A stretch of 64,000 nt of DNA. Source: Microbacterium sp. zg-B185. Lineage in GTDB: Bacteria; Actinomycetota; Actinomycetes; Actinomycetales; Microbacteriaceae. The stretch's first letter is position 1; each line of letters starts with the position of its first letter. The notes under the pieces were generated by a model. It was not told the origin of the DNA and did no database searches. It was given only the letters and a program-made list of their open reading frames with translations. Positions 45,669-55,875 of this stretch are shown here, one piece after another. Both the position numbers and the translations under genes were made by a program. The stretch covers positions 1,922,001-1,986,000 of the forward strand of contig NZ_CP126739.1 in the NCBI RefSeq assembly GCF_030246885.1, written 5' to 3'.

Positions 45669-46609
45669 TCATCGACCTGCCCGACACGACCGTCAGCAAG
45701 ATCTCCAAGGCGCTGGTGAACGTGCGCGAAGAAGGCGGGGCCGTGGCGCTGGGCCGCGTGCTGACGCTGATCATCGCCACGCGCCAGGGCGTCGAGGAAG
45801 AGGCCATCGAAGCGGCCAACGACGCGTCACGCGAGCATCCCATGCGCGTCATCGTCATCATGCTCGGCGATCAGAACAACGCGCCCCGCCTGGATGCCCA
45901 GATCCGCGTCGGCGGTGACGCCGGTGCCAGCGAGGTCATCGTCCTGAATGCGCAGGGACCGGTGGCATCCAACCATGACAGCCTCCTGACCGGCCTGCTC
46001 CTGCCGGACGCGCCCGTGGTGGCGTGGTGGCCCGCCGAGACGCCGGAGGTGCTCTCCACCTCTCCGATCGGACGCATCGCCCAGCGTCGCATCACGGATG
46101 CCTCGGCGCAGAAGGATCCGGCCGCATGGCTGGGCGCCCTGGGTGCCAACTACGCGCCGGGAAGCACCGATTTCGCCTGGACCCGCATCACGCGGTGGCG
46201 TGAACAGCTCGCCGCGGTGCTGGATCAGCCGCCCTACGAACCGGTCACGGCCGTCGAGGTCCGCGGCGCGTGGGATTCCCCGTCCACCGCCCTCTTGGCC
46301 GCGTGGCTGCGGCTCAAGCTGGATGTGGACGTCACCTACGAGTACCTTTCGCACGACGAGTGGCCCGGTGGCATCAAGTCCGTGCGCCTGGAGCGCCCCA
46401 GCGGTGTCACGCTCCTGGAGCGTCCGAGCCCGGCGCTCGCGGTCCTCACGCAGCCGGGGCAGCCCACCCATGACCTGGCCTTCCCACGTCGGAGCCTGCG
46501 CGAATGCCTGGCCGAGGAGCTGCGCGGCCTGGATCCGGACGTCCTGTATGGTCAAGTCATCACCGAGGGACTGGAACTCCTGGAACCGGCGACGGAGACC
46601 CATGGCTGA
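45665..46609 (+). CDS. opcA: glucose-6-phosphate dehydrogenase assembly protein OpcA
   Basis: A 314-aa allosteric/assembly partner of G6PD, found in actinobacteria and cyanobacteria. Starts [18 protein letters not shown] and carries [29 protein letters not shown] segments and [20 protein letters not shown] (the double-Trp region). GGAGG at 45655-45659 precedes the ATG, which overlaps the zwf stop (ATGA); an in-frame GTG four codons earlier overlaps the ribosome site, so I reject it. pgl starts 8 bases before its end. Confidence 0.95.
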   Translation: MIIDLPDTTVSKISKALVNVREEGGAVALGRVLTLIIATRQGVEEEAIEAANDASREHPMRVIVIMLGDQNNAPRLDAQIRVGGDAGASEVIVLNAQGPVASNHDSLLTGLLLPDAPVVAWWPAETPEVLSTSPIGRIAQRRITDASAQKDPAAWLGALGANYAPGSTDFAWTRITRWREQLAAVLDQPPYEPVTAVEVRGAWDSPSTALLAAWLRLKLDVDVTYEYLSHDEWPGGIKSVRLERPSGVTLLERPSPALAVLTQPGQPTHDLAFPRRSLRECLAEELRGLDPDVLYGQVITEGLELLEPATETHG

Positions 46610-47384
46610 ATTCGGCACCGAGAAGCGGGTTGTGATCAGCCCCGATCCAGCCACTCTCGCTGAGTCCGTCGCCGAACGGTTGATCCACCGTCTCGCCAAG
46701 CGCGCAGCCCACAGTCGTCCCGTCCACGTGTGCCTCACCGGTGGGTCGATGGGATCGGCGGTGCTGATGGCCGCGATGCGTCACCCGCGTCGGAGCAGGG
46801 TCGATTGGTCCGGTGTCCACTTCTGGTGGAGCGACGAGCGGTTCCTGGCGCGCGATGATGCGGAGCGGAACGAGCGGCAGGCGCGTGCGGCGTTGCTGGA
46901 CTCATTGGAGATCCCGGCGGGGAACATCCACGCCGTCGCGGCGAGCGATGACGGGGTGGAGCTGGACGAAGCCGCCGACCGCTATGCGGCGGAGCTCGCC
47001 CGCTATCCGCAGAAGGACGGCACTCCGTGGCCGTCGTTCGACATCTGCTTCCTGGGCGTCGGGCCGGACGGGCACATCGCCTCGCTCTTCCCCGATCGAC
47101 CGGAGATCCTGATCACCGATCGCGTCACCGTGGCGGTGCGCGATTCGCCGAAGCCCCCGCCGGACCGCGTTTCGCTGACCCGACCGGTCATCAACGGATC
47201 GAAGCGGGTGTGGCTGGTGCTCTCGGGCGCCGACAAGGCTTCCGCGCTCGGTCTGGCGCTGGCCGGCGCCAGCTACTCGAGCGTCCCGGTTGCCGGGGCC
47301 AAGGGCCGCAAGCGCACGGTCTTCTTCGTCGACCAGGCGGCGGCATCACAGGTTCCGCCCGAACTGATCGACCGGGAGTATTGA
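46602..47384 (+). CDS. pgl: 6-phosphogluconolactonase
   Basis: Hydrolyses 6-phosphogluconolactone made by Zwf. The 260-aa DevB-type enzyme has VHVCLTGGSMGSAVLMAAM near 42-60, VHFWWSDERFLARDDAERN (about 72-90), FLGVGPDGHIASLFPDRP and the TLTRPVIN-like RVSLTRPVINGSKRVWL segment. Starts 8 bases inside opcA, so tightly coupled. Last gene of the six-gene operon; the long imperfect stem whose first bases include the TGA stop follows immediately. Confidence 0.95.
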   Translation: MAEFGTEKRVVISPDPATLAESVAERLIHRLAKRAAHSRPVHVCLTGGSMGSAVLMAAMRHPRRSRVDWSGVHFWWSDERFLARDDAERNERQARAALLDSLEIPAGNIHAVAASDDGVELDEAADRYAAELARYPQKDGTPWPSFDICFLGVGPDGHIASLFPDRPEILITDRVTVAVRDSPKPPPDRVSLTRPVINGSKRVWLVLSGADKASALGLALAGASYSSVPVAGAKGRKRTVFFVDQAAASQVPPELIDREY

Positions 47385-47435
47385 CGCGTCGCGGATCAAT
47401 GCGAGCGAAGCCCGCGTTGATGCGCGACGGGTCAA
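47381..47435 (+). terminator. long imperfect hairpin at the end of the pentose-phosphate operon
   Basis: Segments TTGAC, CGTCGCG, ATCAA and GCG (47381-47403) pair in order with CGC, TTGAT, CGCGACG and GTCAA (47413-47435), with single mismatches between blocks. The loop is AGCGAAGCC. The left arm contains the pgl stop codon. Confidence 0.6.
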
Positions 47436-47469
47436 GATCGAGTAGGCGCGCCAGCGCCGTATCGAGATC
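47436..47469. repeat. actinobacterial REP-like palindromic repeat
   Basis: GATCGAGTAGGCGCG-CCA-GCGCCGTATCGAGATC (34 bases, core GCGC pairing through a short loop) matches the outline of the GGTCGAGTAG...TATCGAGACC intergenic repeats common in Microbacteriaceae, but with a shortened core. It lies between the ends of pgl and rbpA. Confidence 0.55.
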
Positions 47470-47483
47470 CCGTCCGCGGGGAT

Positions 47484-47840
47484 CTATTCCAGGCCGCGGC
47501 GCTCCCGCAGCTGCTTGAGGGCGTCATCCAGGAGCGCTTCGGCCTCTTCCTCGGTACGACGTTCCTTCACGTACGCGAGGTGCGTCTTGTACGGCTCGGA
47601 TTTGGCCAGCGCCGGCGGGTTCTCCTTGTCGCGCCCGGCCGGGAGGCCGGAGTGCGGGGAGTCGATCGTGTCCGGGATCTCCTCTTCGGGAATCCCGGCC
47701 GCGAAGTAGCGGACGGTCTCGTTGCCGAGGGCGTCCCAATAGGAGATGGCGATGCGCTCGGCGTGGAATCCGTGATCCTGCTCACCCATGGGACCCGCAC
47801 CGACGCGGGTGCCGCGGATCGCATTTCCTCCGCTGGCCAT
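47484..47840 (-). CDS. rbpA: RNA polymerase-binding protein RbpA
   Basis: A 118-aa actinobacterial transcription factor that binds sigma-A/RNA polymerase and stabilises the open complex. Recognised by GTRVGAGPMGEQDHGFHAER (9-28) and the core YFAAGIPEEEIPDTIDSPHS (45-64) and by the basic GRDKENPP linker to the sigma-interaction helix (about 80-115, TEEEAEALLDDALKQLRERR). Its ATG overlaps the secG stop by one base (TGATG), so the two share a message. Confidence 0.95.
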   Translation of the reverse strand: MASGGNAIRGTRVGAGPMGEQDHGFHAERIAISYWDALGNETVRYFAAGIPEEEIPDTIDSPHSGLPAGRDKENPPALAKSEPYKTHLAYVKERRTEEEAEALLDDALKQLRERRGLE

Positions 47841-48088
47841 CAGACGCTCTGGAACTTCGTCAGGAGACCGAGGGCCACGATCGCGACGAACCAGGCCAGC
47901 GCCAGGACGACCGTGAACCGGTTCAGGTTCCGTTCGGCCAGACCCGAGGAGCCCAGCGCCGATGTCATGCCGCCGCCGAACATGTCCGACAGCCCTCCAC
48001 CGCGTCCTTTGTGGAGCAGGATGAGAAGTGTCAGCAGCAGGCTGGTGATGCCCAGGAGCACCTGCAGGACGAACTCTAGGATCTGCAC
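47840..48088 (-). CDS. secG: preprotein translocase subunit SecG
   Basis: An 82-aa accessory subunit of the SecYEG channel with two membrane helices (about 3-22 and 55-75) and the conserved loop KGRGGGLSDMFGGGMTSALG (27-46). GTG 48088 has AAAGG at -13 to -9. Sits after tpiA as in most actinobacteria, but with its own -10 (TATACT) in the gap, and is coupled to rbpA downstream. Confidence 0.94.
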   Translation of the reverse strand: MQILEFVLQVLLGITSLLLTLLILLHKGRGGGLSDMFGGGMTSALGSSGLAERNLNRFTVVLALAWFVAIVALGLLTKFQSV

Positions 48089-48106
48089 AGATCTAAGCCT
48101 TTCACC

Positions 48107-48139
48107 GCGCCCGAGACGGGCGCACGATTCCCCAGTATA
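48107..48139 (-). promoter_or_regulatory. secG: secG-rbpA promoter (-10 TATACT) and leader hairpin
   Basis: TATACT (48139-48134, minus strand) gives a predicted start near 48127. A perfect GCGCCCG-AGA-CGGGCGC stem (48107-48123) would lie at the 5' end of the transcript, between the promoter and the AAAGG ribosome site. Confidence 0.5.
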
Positions 48140-48146
48140 AGCGCGG

Positions 48147-48968
48147 TCAGACGCCGACGTGTTTCTGATAGCGGACGATGGCCGCGAACTCGTCCACGAC
48201 CAGACTAGCCCCGCCCACCAGCGCGCCGTCGACGTCCGGCTCGCGCATGAAACTCGCGATGTTCGTCGACTTCACCGATCCGCCGTACAGGACGCGGGTC
48301 CGCTGCGCGGCATCCGGCCCCAGCTTCGCGGAGATCACGCCGCGCAGCTTCGCGCAGACCTCCTGGGCCTGATCCGGGGTGGCGGCCTGGCCGGAGCCGA
48401 TGGCCCAGACCGGCTCGTACGCCACGACGATCTCGGCATCCGCGGGCACGCCTTCCAGCGCGACCTCCAGCTGGCCGACCGGAACGGCGCTCGCGCCGAA
48501 CTTCTCCAGGTCCTCAGAGGTCTCGCCCACGCAGATGACCGGGACCAGCCGGTGGCGCAGCGCGGCCTGCACCTTCGCCGCGACGACCTCATCGGACTCA
48601 TCGTGGTATTCGCGGCGCTCCGAGTGCCCGACGATGACATATCCGCAGTTCAGCTTGGCCAGGAACGCTCCGGACACCTCGCCGGTGTAGGCACCGGAGT
48701 CCTTCGTCGACAGATCCTGCGCGCCCAGCGCGAATGGGATCTTGTCCGCGTCCAGCAGGGTCTGAACGGTGCGCAGGTCGGTGAACGGCGGGAAGATCCC
48801 CACTTCGACACTGCCCTCGACGTGCTTTGCCTCTTTCAGAGACCAGTGCAGCTTCTGCACGAAGGCGATCGCCTGCTGGTGGTCCAGATTCATCTTCCAG
48901 TTGCCCGCGATGAACGGGGTGCGCCTGATCTGCGTCGCAGCCGTTGCACCAGGATCGTCTACTGCCAT
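48147..48968 (-). CDS. tpiA: triosephosphate isomerase
   Basis: Interconverts dihydroxyacetone phosphate and glyceraldehyde-3-phosphate. The 273-aa TIM barrel has FIAGNWKMNLDHQQA (Lys), VIVGHSERREYHDE (catalytic His), VVAYEPVWAIGSGQAATP (catalytic Glu) and the phosphate-binding VLYGGSVKSTN and DGALVGGASL. An N-terminal extension of about 14 residues before the first strand is unusual, so a start nearer RRTPFIAGNWKMN is possible. Overlaps pgk by 10 bases. Part of the gap-pgk-tpiA operon. Confidence 0.95.
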   Translation of the reverse strand: MAVDDPGATAATQIRRTPFIAGNWKMNLDHQQAIAFVQKLHWSLKEAKHVEGSVEVGIFPPFTDLRTVQTLLDADKIPFALGAQDLSTKDSGAYTGEVSGAFLAKLNCGYVIVGHSERREYHDESDEVVAAKVQAALRHRLVPVICVGETSEDLEKFGASAVPVGQLEVALEGVPADAEIVVAYEPVWAIGSGQAATPDQAQEVCAKLRGVISAKLGPDAAQRTRVLYGGSVKSTNIASFMREPDVDGALVGGASLVVDEFAAIVRYQKHVGV

Positions 48969-50173
48969 CCGAGGACCTCCAGTCCGGGGAGCTTCTTGCC
49001 CTCGAGGAATTCCAGGCTTGCTCCGCCGCCCGTCGAGATGTGCCCGAACTGATCGTCCTGGAAGCCCAGCTGACGCACGGCTGCGGCCGAGTCGCCGCCG
49101 CCCACGACGCTGAGTCCGCGGACTTCGGTCAGGGCCTGAGCGACCGCCTTCGTGCCGGCCGCGAACGGTGCGAGCTCGAAGACGCCCATCGGCCCGTTCC
49201 AGAACACCGTGCGGCTGTCCCGGATGACCTCGGCGAAGCGCGCCGCGGTGTCCGGTCCGATGTCCAGGCCGAGGCCGGACGCGCCGAACGGGGTGTCCTC
49301 GATCCGGTCCGCCGCCGTCACCACATGCTCGGCGTCCGCGCTGAAACTGGACGCCACGACCACGTCGGTGGGCAGGACGATCTCGACCCCGGTCTCCTCC
49401 GCGGTCTTGACGTACTGACGCACGGTGTCCAGCTGGTCGGCTTCGAGCAGGCTCGCGCCGACACGGTGACCCTGGGCGGCGAGGAAGGTGAACAGCATCC
49501 CCCCGCCGATCAGCAGCCGATCCACCCGCGGAAGCAGGTGCGAGATCACGCCCAGCTTGTCGCTGACCTTGGAGCCGCCGAGCACGACGGTGTACGGACG
49601 CTCGGGGTTCTCGGTCAGGCGGTCCAGGACATCCAGCTCCGCGGCGATCAGCAGACCGGCGGCGGACGGCAGGATCTGCGCCAGCTCGTACACGCTCGCC
49701 TGCTTGCGGTGAACGACCCCGAAACCGTCGGAGACGAGCACGTCGCCGAGCTGGGCGAGCTGCTCGGCGAAGGCGCGACGCTCGGCCTCGTCCTTGGAGG
49801 TCTCACCGGAGTGGAATCGAAGGTTCTCGATCACCGCGACGCCGCCGTCTTCGAGCGCGGCGACCGCGTCGGAGGCCGACTCCCCCACCGTGTCCCGCGC
49901 GAACGCGACCGGCGAGCCGAGCAGCTCGGACAGCCGCTGAGCGACCGGGGCCAGACTGTACTTCTCGTCCGGGGCACCGGCGGGACGACCGAGGTGAGAG
50001 CAGACCACCACGCGGGCACCCTGCTGGATGAGCGCGTTGAGAGTGGGGAGCGACGCCCGCACGCGGCCATCGTCCGTGATCACGCCGTCCTTCAAGGGGA
50101 CGTTGAGATCGCAGCGGACGATGACCCGCTTGCCGGCGAGCGAACCCAGCGAGTCGAGGGTGCGCAGAGGCAT
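48959..50173 (-). CDS. pgk: phosphoglycerate kinase
   Basis: ATP-forming step of glycolysis. A 404-aa two-domain kinase: VIVRCDLNVPLKDGVITDDG (15-34) and VVVCSHLGRPAGAPDEKYS at the N-domain, GGSKVSDKLGVISHLL and the hinge, and the C-terminal nucleotide loop LSVVGGGDSAAAV. Length is standard. Six bases after the gap stop and overlapping tpiA by 10 bases, so all three are co-translated. Confidence 0.97.
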   Translation of the reverse strand: MPLRTLDSLGSLAGKRVIVRCDLNVPLKDGVITDDGRVRASLPTLNALIQQGARVVVCSHLGRPAGAPDEKYSLAPVAQRLSELLGSPVAFARDTVGESASDAVAALEDGGVAVIENLRFHSGETSKDEAERRAFAEQLAQLGDVLVSDGFGVVHRKQASVYELAQILPSAAGLLIAAELDVLDRLTENPERPYTVVLGGSKVSDKLGVISHLLPRVDRLLIGGGMLFTFLAAQGHRVGASLLEADQLDTVRQYVKTAEETGVEIVLPTDVVVASSFSADAEHVVTAADRIEDTPFGASGLGLDIGPDTAARFAEVIRDSRTVFWNGPMGVFELAPFAAGTKAVAQALTEVRGLSVVGGGDSAAAVRQLGFQDDQFGHISTGGGASLEFLEGKKLPGLEVLGWQ

Positions 50174-50179
50174 GATCGC

Positions 50180-51917
<1,738 letters not shown>

Positions 51918-52006
51918 GTTCTCTTCTTCCTATCGGCGCTGCCCCGATACTTCTCGGTGCAACGGGAATGACGTCCCTAGCCTACTAACGCGGCACCGCC
52001 GCGCGC

Positions 52007-52984
52007 TCAGTCCTCGGCACCTACCGGAACGGCCGCCTCGGTGTCGGGGATCCCGTCGGTCTCGGCCTTCTTGTCCGCCATGGCCAGCAGGCGGCGGATC
52101 CGTCCGGCTACCGCGTCCTTGGTCAGCGGGGGGTCGGCGTGGTGGCCCAGTTCGTCCAGGCTGGCGTCGCGATGGGCCAGGCGCAGCTCCCCCGCCTCGC
52201 GCAGGTGCTCGGGGACTTCGTCGCCGAGGATCTCCAGCGCGCGCTCGACCCGTGCGCACGCGGCCACCGCTGCCTGGGCGGACCGGCGCAGGTTCGCGTC
52301 GTCGAAGTTGACCAGCCGGTTCACGCCTGCCCGCACCTCCCGGCGCTGACGCATCTGGTCCCAGTCGCTGGACGCGCGGCTGGCGCCCATCTGCGCCAGG
52401 GCGACGCGGATCGCCTCACCCTCACGGACCACGACGCGCGGCACGCCGCGCACTTCGCGAGCCTTCGCGGGGATGCCGAGACGGTGTGCCGCGCCGACGA
52501 GCGCCATCGCAGCCTCGGGCGCGGGGCACGTGATCTCCAGAGCGGCCGAACGACCCGGTTCGCTCAGTGTCCCCGCTGCCAGAAAGGCGCCGCGCCAGAT
52601 CGCGGCCAGGTCCGACCGCGATCCGGTGGTCAGCTTGTTGGGCAGTCCGCGCACGGGACGGCGGCGCTGGTCCAGCAGGCCGGTCTGACGGGCAAGCGTC
52701 TCGCCGCCGTCGATCACGCGCACCGCGTAGTGGCTGCCGTTGCGGGCGCCCGACCCCTGCACGTGCACCAGCTCGGGTCGTACTCCGTACAGCTCGACGA
52801 GGTCGCGGGCGACGCGCCGCGCGAGCACGTCCGAGTCCAGCTCCGCCTCGACGGCCACCCGGTTCGCGATCGAGTGCAGCCCGCCGGAGAAGCGAAGGAG
52901 AGAGGTCAGCTCGGCCACTCGAGCCGTGGGACTCGGATCGCGCACAGCCGTCAGTTCGGCCTTCACGTCAGCGGTCAGCGACAC
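52007..52984 (-). CDS. whiA: DNA-binding protein WhiA
   Basis: A 325-aa WhiA: a degenerate LAGLIDADG-type N-domain (about 85-220, with [20 protein letters not shown] and HLEITCP-like [16 protein letters not shown]) and a C-terminal helix-turn-helix (about 220-300, [37 protein letters not shown]). A regulator of sporulation-associated division genes in Streptomyces; in non-sporulating actinobacteria its targets are less clear. GTG 52984 has GAGGAG upstream. Normally yvcK lies before it; here rapZ is the direct neighbour, 68 bases away. Confidence 0.95.
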   Translation of the reverse strand: MSLTADVKAELTAVRDPSPTARVAELTSLLRFSGGLHSIANRVAVEAELDSDVLARRVARDLVELYGVRPELVHVQGSGARNGSHYAVRVIDGGETLARQTGLLDQRRRPVRGLPNKLTTGSRSDLAAIWRGAFLAAGTLSEPGRSAALEITCPAPEAAMALVGAAHRLGIPAKAREVRGVPRVVVREGEAIRVALAQMGASRASSDWDQMRQRREVRAGVNRLVNFDDANLRRSAQAAVAACARVERALEILGDEVPEHLREAGELRLAHRDASLDELGHHADPPLTKDAVAGRIRRLLAMADKKAETDGIPDTEAAVPVGAED

Positions 52985-53052
52985 GGATCTCCTCGCAGGC
53001 AATGATGCGGATGGGGGTTTGGAACGAGGGTCAAGCCTACTCGCGACCCCGC

Positions 53053-53964
53053 TCACTCACGACCCAGGTCGCGGTGCTTCACCCGCACCGCGACGCCGGG
53101 CACGCTGGACAGCCGCGCGGCCAGTTCCTTGGCCACCGCGACGGATCGGTGCTTTCCGCCGGTGCAGCCGACGGCGATCACGGAATGGCCCTTGTTCTCC
53201 CGCTGGTATCCCGCCAGGACCGGCTGCAGGGCCGCGGTGTACGCGTCGATGAACTCGGCTGCACCCTCCTGGGTGAGCACGAAGTCCCGGACTTCATCGC
53301 TCTCTCCGGTCAGCGCGCGCAGGTCGTCGTTCCAGAACGGGTTCGGCAGGAAGCGCATGTCGGCGACCAGATCGGCGTCCGGCGGCATCCCGTATTTGAA
53401 TCCGAAGCTCATGATCGTCACGGAGTGGCGCGCGGCGCCCTCCGCGGAGAACAGATCGATGACCTGTGTGGCCAGCTGGTGGATGTTGAACCCGGAGGTG
53501 TCGATGATCACGTCGGCGCTCTCGCGAACGGCAGCGAGGCGATCGCGCTCCAGCCGGATGCCGTCCAGGACCGTGCCGTCACCCTGCAGCGGGTGCGGCC
53601 GGCGGACCGCCTCGAATCGGCGGACCAGCACGTCGTCGGAGGCGTCCAGGAACATCACCCGCACCGGGCGCCCGTCCCGCAGCGCCCGGGTGATCTCCGG
53701 CAACGCGACGAACAGATCGCGGCCGCGCACGTCGACGACCACCGCGACGCGCGGCAGCGCGCCGGCGGCGAGCTCGGTCAGCTCCAGCAGCGGGCGCAGC
53801 ATCTGCGGGGGCAGATTGTCGACCACGTACCAGCCGAGGTCCTCGAGGGCATCAGCGGCGGTGGAACGGCCTGCGCCGGACATCCCGGTGACGATGAGCA
53901 CCTCACCGGGCGGGCGGTGCTCCTCGGCGGGGGCATCCAGAGCACCGGTCTCAGCGTTGGTCAT
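53053..53964 (-). CDS. rapZ: RNase adapter protein RapZ (YvcJ-like P-loop protein)
   Basis: A 303-aa nucleotide-binding protein. Walker A is GMSGAGRST (27-35, Arg in place of Lys as in many actinobacterial members), [10 protein letters not shown] follows, and the C-terminal domain has [35 protein letters not shown] and [20 protein letters not shown]. In E. coli RapZ controls the GlmZ RNA; the actinobacterial role is not defined. Between uvrC (24 bases) and whiA, as expected, but the usual yvcK gene is absent. Confidence 0.94.
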   Translation of the reverse strand: MTNAETGALDAPAEEHRPPGEVLIVTGMSGAGRSTAADALEDLGWYVVDNLPPQMLRPLLELTELAAGALPRVAVVVDVRGRDLFVALPEITRALRDGRPVRVMFLDASDDVLVRRFEAVRRPHPLQGDGTVLDGIRLERDRLAAVRESADVIIDTSGFNIHQLATQVIDLFSAEGAARHSVTIMSFGFKYGMPPDADLVADMRFLPNPFWNDDLRALTGESDEVRDFVLTQEGAAEFIDAYTAALQPVLAGYQRENKGHSVIAVGCTGGKHRSVAVAKELAARLSSVPGVAVRVKHRDLGRE

Positions 53965-53988
53965 CCCACCCCCGTCGTCGTCTTCAGC

Positions 53989-55875
53989 CTACTCACTTGT
54001 GAGATGGGCATGGATCGCCGCCGCCAGCTTCGGCCCTACGCCGGGCAGCTCCATGATCTCCTCCGGTGTCGCGCGCTTCAACGCGGCCACCGAGCCGAAG
54101 TGCCGCAGCAGCGCCCTGATCCGCGCCTCGCCCAGTCCGGGGACCTCGGCCAGCACGCTCTGGATGTCGCGACGGCGACGTCTGCGCTGGTGCGTGATCG
54201 CGAAGCGGTGCGCCTCATCGCGAAGGCGCTGCAGCAGGTACAGCGCCTCGCTCGTGCGCGGCAGGATCACGGGGTAGTCCTCCCCCGGCATCCAGACCTC
54301 TTCGAGCCTCTTCGCGATGCCGCACAGGGCGATCTCCTCGTGGCCGGCGTCGGCCAGTGCGCGGGCGGCGGCCTCGACCTGAGGCTTTCCTCCGTCCACG
54401 ACGAGAAGCTGCGGCGGATAGGCGAAGCGCGGTCGCCGCCGCCCGCCCTCGTCCGCGTCTGCCTGCTCCTCGGGCCGGTCCAGGTAGGCCAGTCGGCGCG
54501 TGAGCACCTGGTAGAGCGAATCGGTGTCGTCGGTGGTCTCCGGGACGCCGAACGAGCGGTACTGGTCCTTGCGCGGCAGCCCATCCTCGAAGACGACCAT
54601 CGACGCGACCACGTTGGTTCCGCTCAGGTGCGAGACATCGAAGCATTCGATGCGCAGGGGTGCCTCGGCCAGGCCGAGTGCCTCCTGCAGGTCGCTGAGC
54701 GCCTGGGTGCGGGCGACGTAGTCGCTCGTGCGCCTGGTCTTGTGGATCATCAGCGCCTGCTGGGCGTTCAGAGTCGCGGTCTTGAGCAGGTCGGCCTTGC
54801 GCCCACGCTGGGCTACGAGGATGGAGACCCGCTTGCCGCGGCGTTCGCGCAGCCACGCCTCGAGTTCGCCGGCGCCATCCGGGAGCGAGGGGACGAGCAC
54901 CTGACGCGGGATGTCTGCGGGTGCGGCATCGCCGTAGGCCCGCTGCAGCACCTGGTCGACCAGCTCTCCACCGGAGATGTCCAGTTCCTTCTCGACCGTC
55001 GTGGCCCGCACCCCGCGCACGCGACCGCCGCGGATCACGAACTGCTGCACGGCAGCGTGCAGCTCGTCCTCCGCGATGCCGAACAGGTCCGCGTCGGTGT
55101 CCGCGGACAGGACCAGCGCGCTCTTGGACAGCACGGCGTCGATCGCGGCGAGACGGTCGCGGTAGACCGCGGCGGCCTCGTAGTCCATCGCCGCGGACGC
55201 CTCGCGCATGCGCGCGTTCAGCTCCTTGGCGAACCGCTGGTCGCCGCCGCCCATGAACGCGATGAAGTCCTCGACGATCGCCCGGTGCTCCTCGATCGTG
55301 ACCTTCATCGAACACGGGCCGCCGCATCGCCCGATCTGCCCCGGGAAGCACGGGCGGCCGCTGGACATCGCCTTCTTGTAGGACGCGTCGCTGCAGGTGC
55401 GGATCGGGAAGACCTTGATCATCAGATCGATGGTGTCGTGCACCGCCCACACCTTCGGGTACGGGCCGAAGTACTTGGCGCCCTTGATGCGGCGATTGCG
55501 CGTGACGATCACGCGCGGCGCCTCGTCGGCCAGCGTGATCGCCATGAACGGGTAGGACTTGTCGTCGCGGTAGCGGACGTTGAACGGCGGATCGAACTCC
55601 TTGATCCACATGTACTCGAGTTGCAGCGCGTCCACGTCGCTGTCCACGACGGTCCACTCGACCGACGCCGCGCTGGTGACCATCCGGCGCGTGCGCTCAT
55701 GCAGCGTGCGCAGCGGCGCGAAGTAGTTCGACAGGCGCGCACGCAGGTTCTTCGCCTTGCCGACGTAGAGGACCCTGCCCGCGGCATCCCGGAATCGGTA
55801 GACACCCGGGTTCGTGGGGATCTCGCCCGGTCGCGGCTTGTACGCGACGGTGGGCCGGGATGCGGGCATGCTCAC
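53989..55875 (-). CDS. uvrC: excinuclease ABC subunit C
   Basis: Makes both incisions in nucleotide excision repair. The 628 aa have an N-terminal GIY-YIG nuclease ([20 protein letters not shown], 23-42), a UVR motif ([20 protein letters not shown]), the RNase H-like domain with [38 protein letters not shown], and a C-terminal helix-hairpin-helix pair ([35 protein letters not shown]). GTG 55875 overlaps the uvrA stop (GTGA); ATG 55869 is the alternative. Forms an operon with uvrA and, 24 bases on, rapZ. Confidence 0.96.
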   Translation of the reverse strand: MSMPASRPTVAYKPRPGEIPTNPGVYRFRDAAGRVLYVGKAKNLRARLSNYFAPLRTLHERTRRMVTSAASVEWTVVDSDVDALQLEYMWIKEFDPPFNVRYRDDKSYPFMAITLADEAPRVIVTRNRRIKGAKYFGPYPKVWAVHDTIDLMIKVFPIRTCSDASYKKAMSSGRPCFPGQIGRCGGPCSMKVTIEEHRAIVEDFIAFMGGGDQRFAKELNARMREASAAMDYEAAAVYRDRLAAIDAVLSKSALVLSADTDADLFGIAEDELHAAVQQFVIRGGRVRGVRATTVEKELDISGGELVDQVLQRAYGDAAPADIPRQVLVPSLPDGAGELEAWLRERRGKRVSILVAQRGRKADLLKTATLNAQQALMIHKTRRTSDYVARTQALSDLQEALGLAEAPLRIECFDVSHLSGTNVVASMVVFEDGLPRKDQYRSFGVPETTDDTDSLYQVLTRRLAYLDRPEEQADADEGGRRRPRFAYPPQLLVVDGGKPQVEAAARALADAGHEEIALCGIAKRLEEVWMPGEDYPVILPRTSEALYLLQRLRDEAHRFAITHQRRRRRRDIQSVLAEVPGLGEARIRALLRHFGSVAALKRATPEEIMELPGVGPKLAAAIHAHLTSE

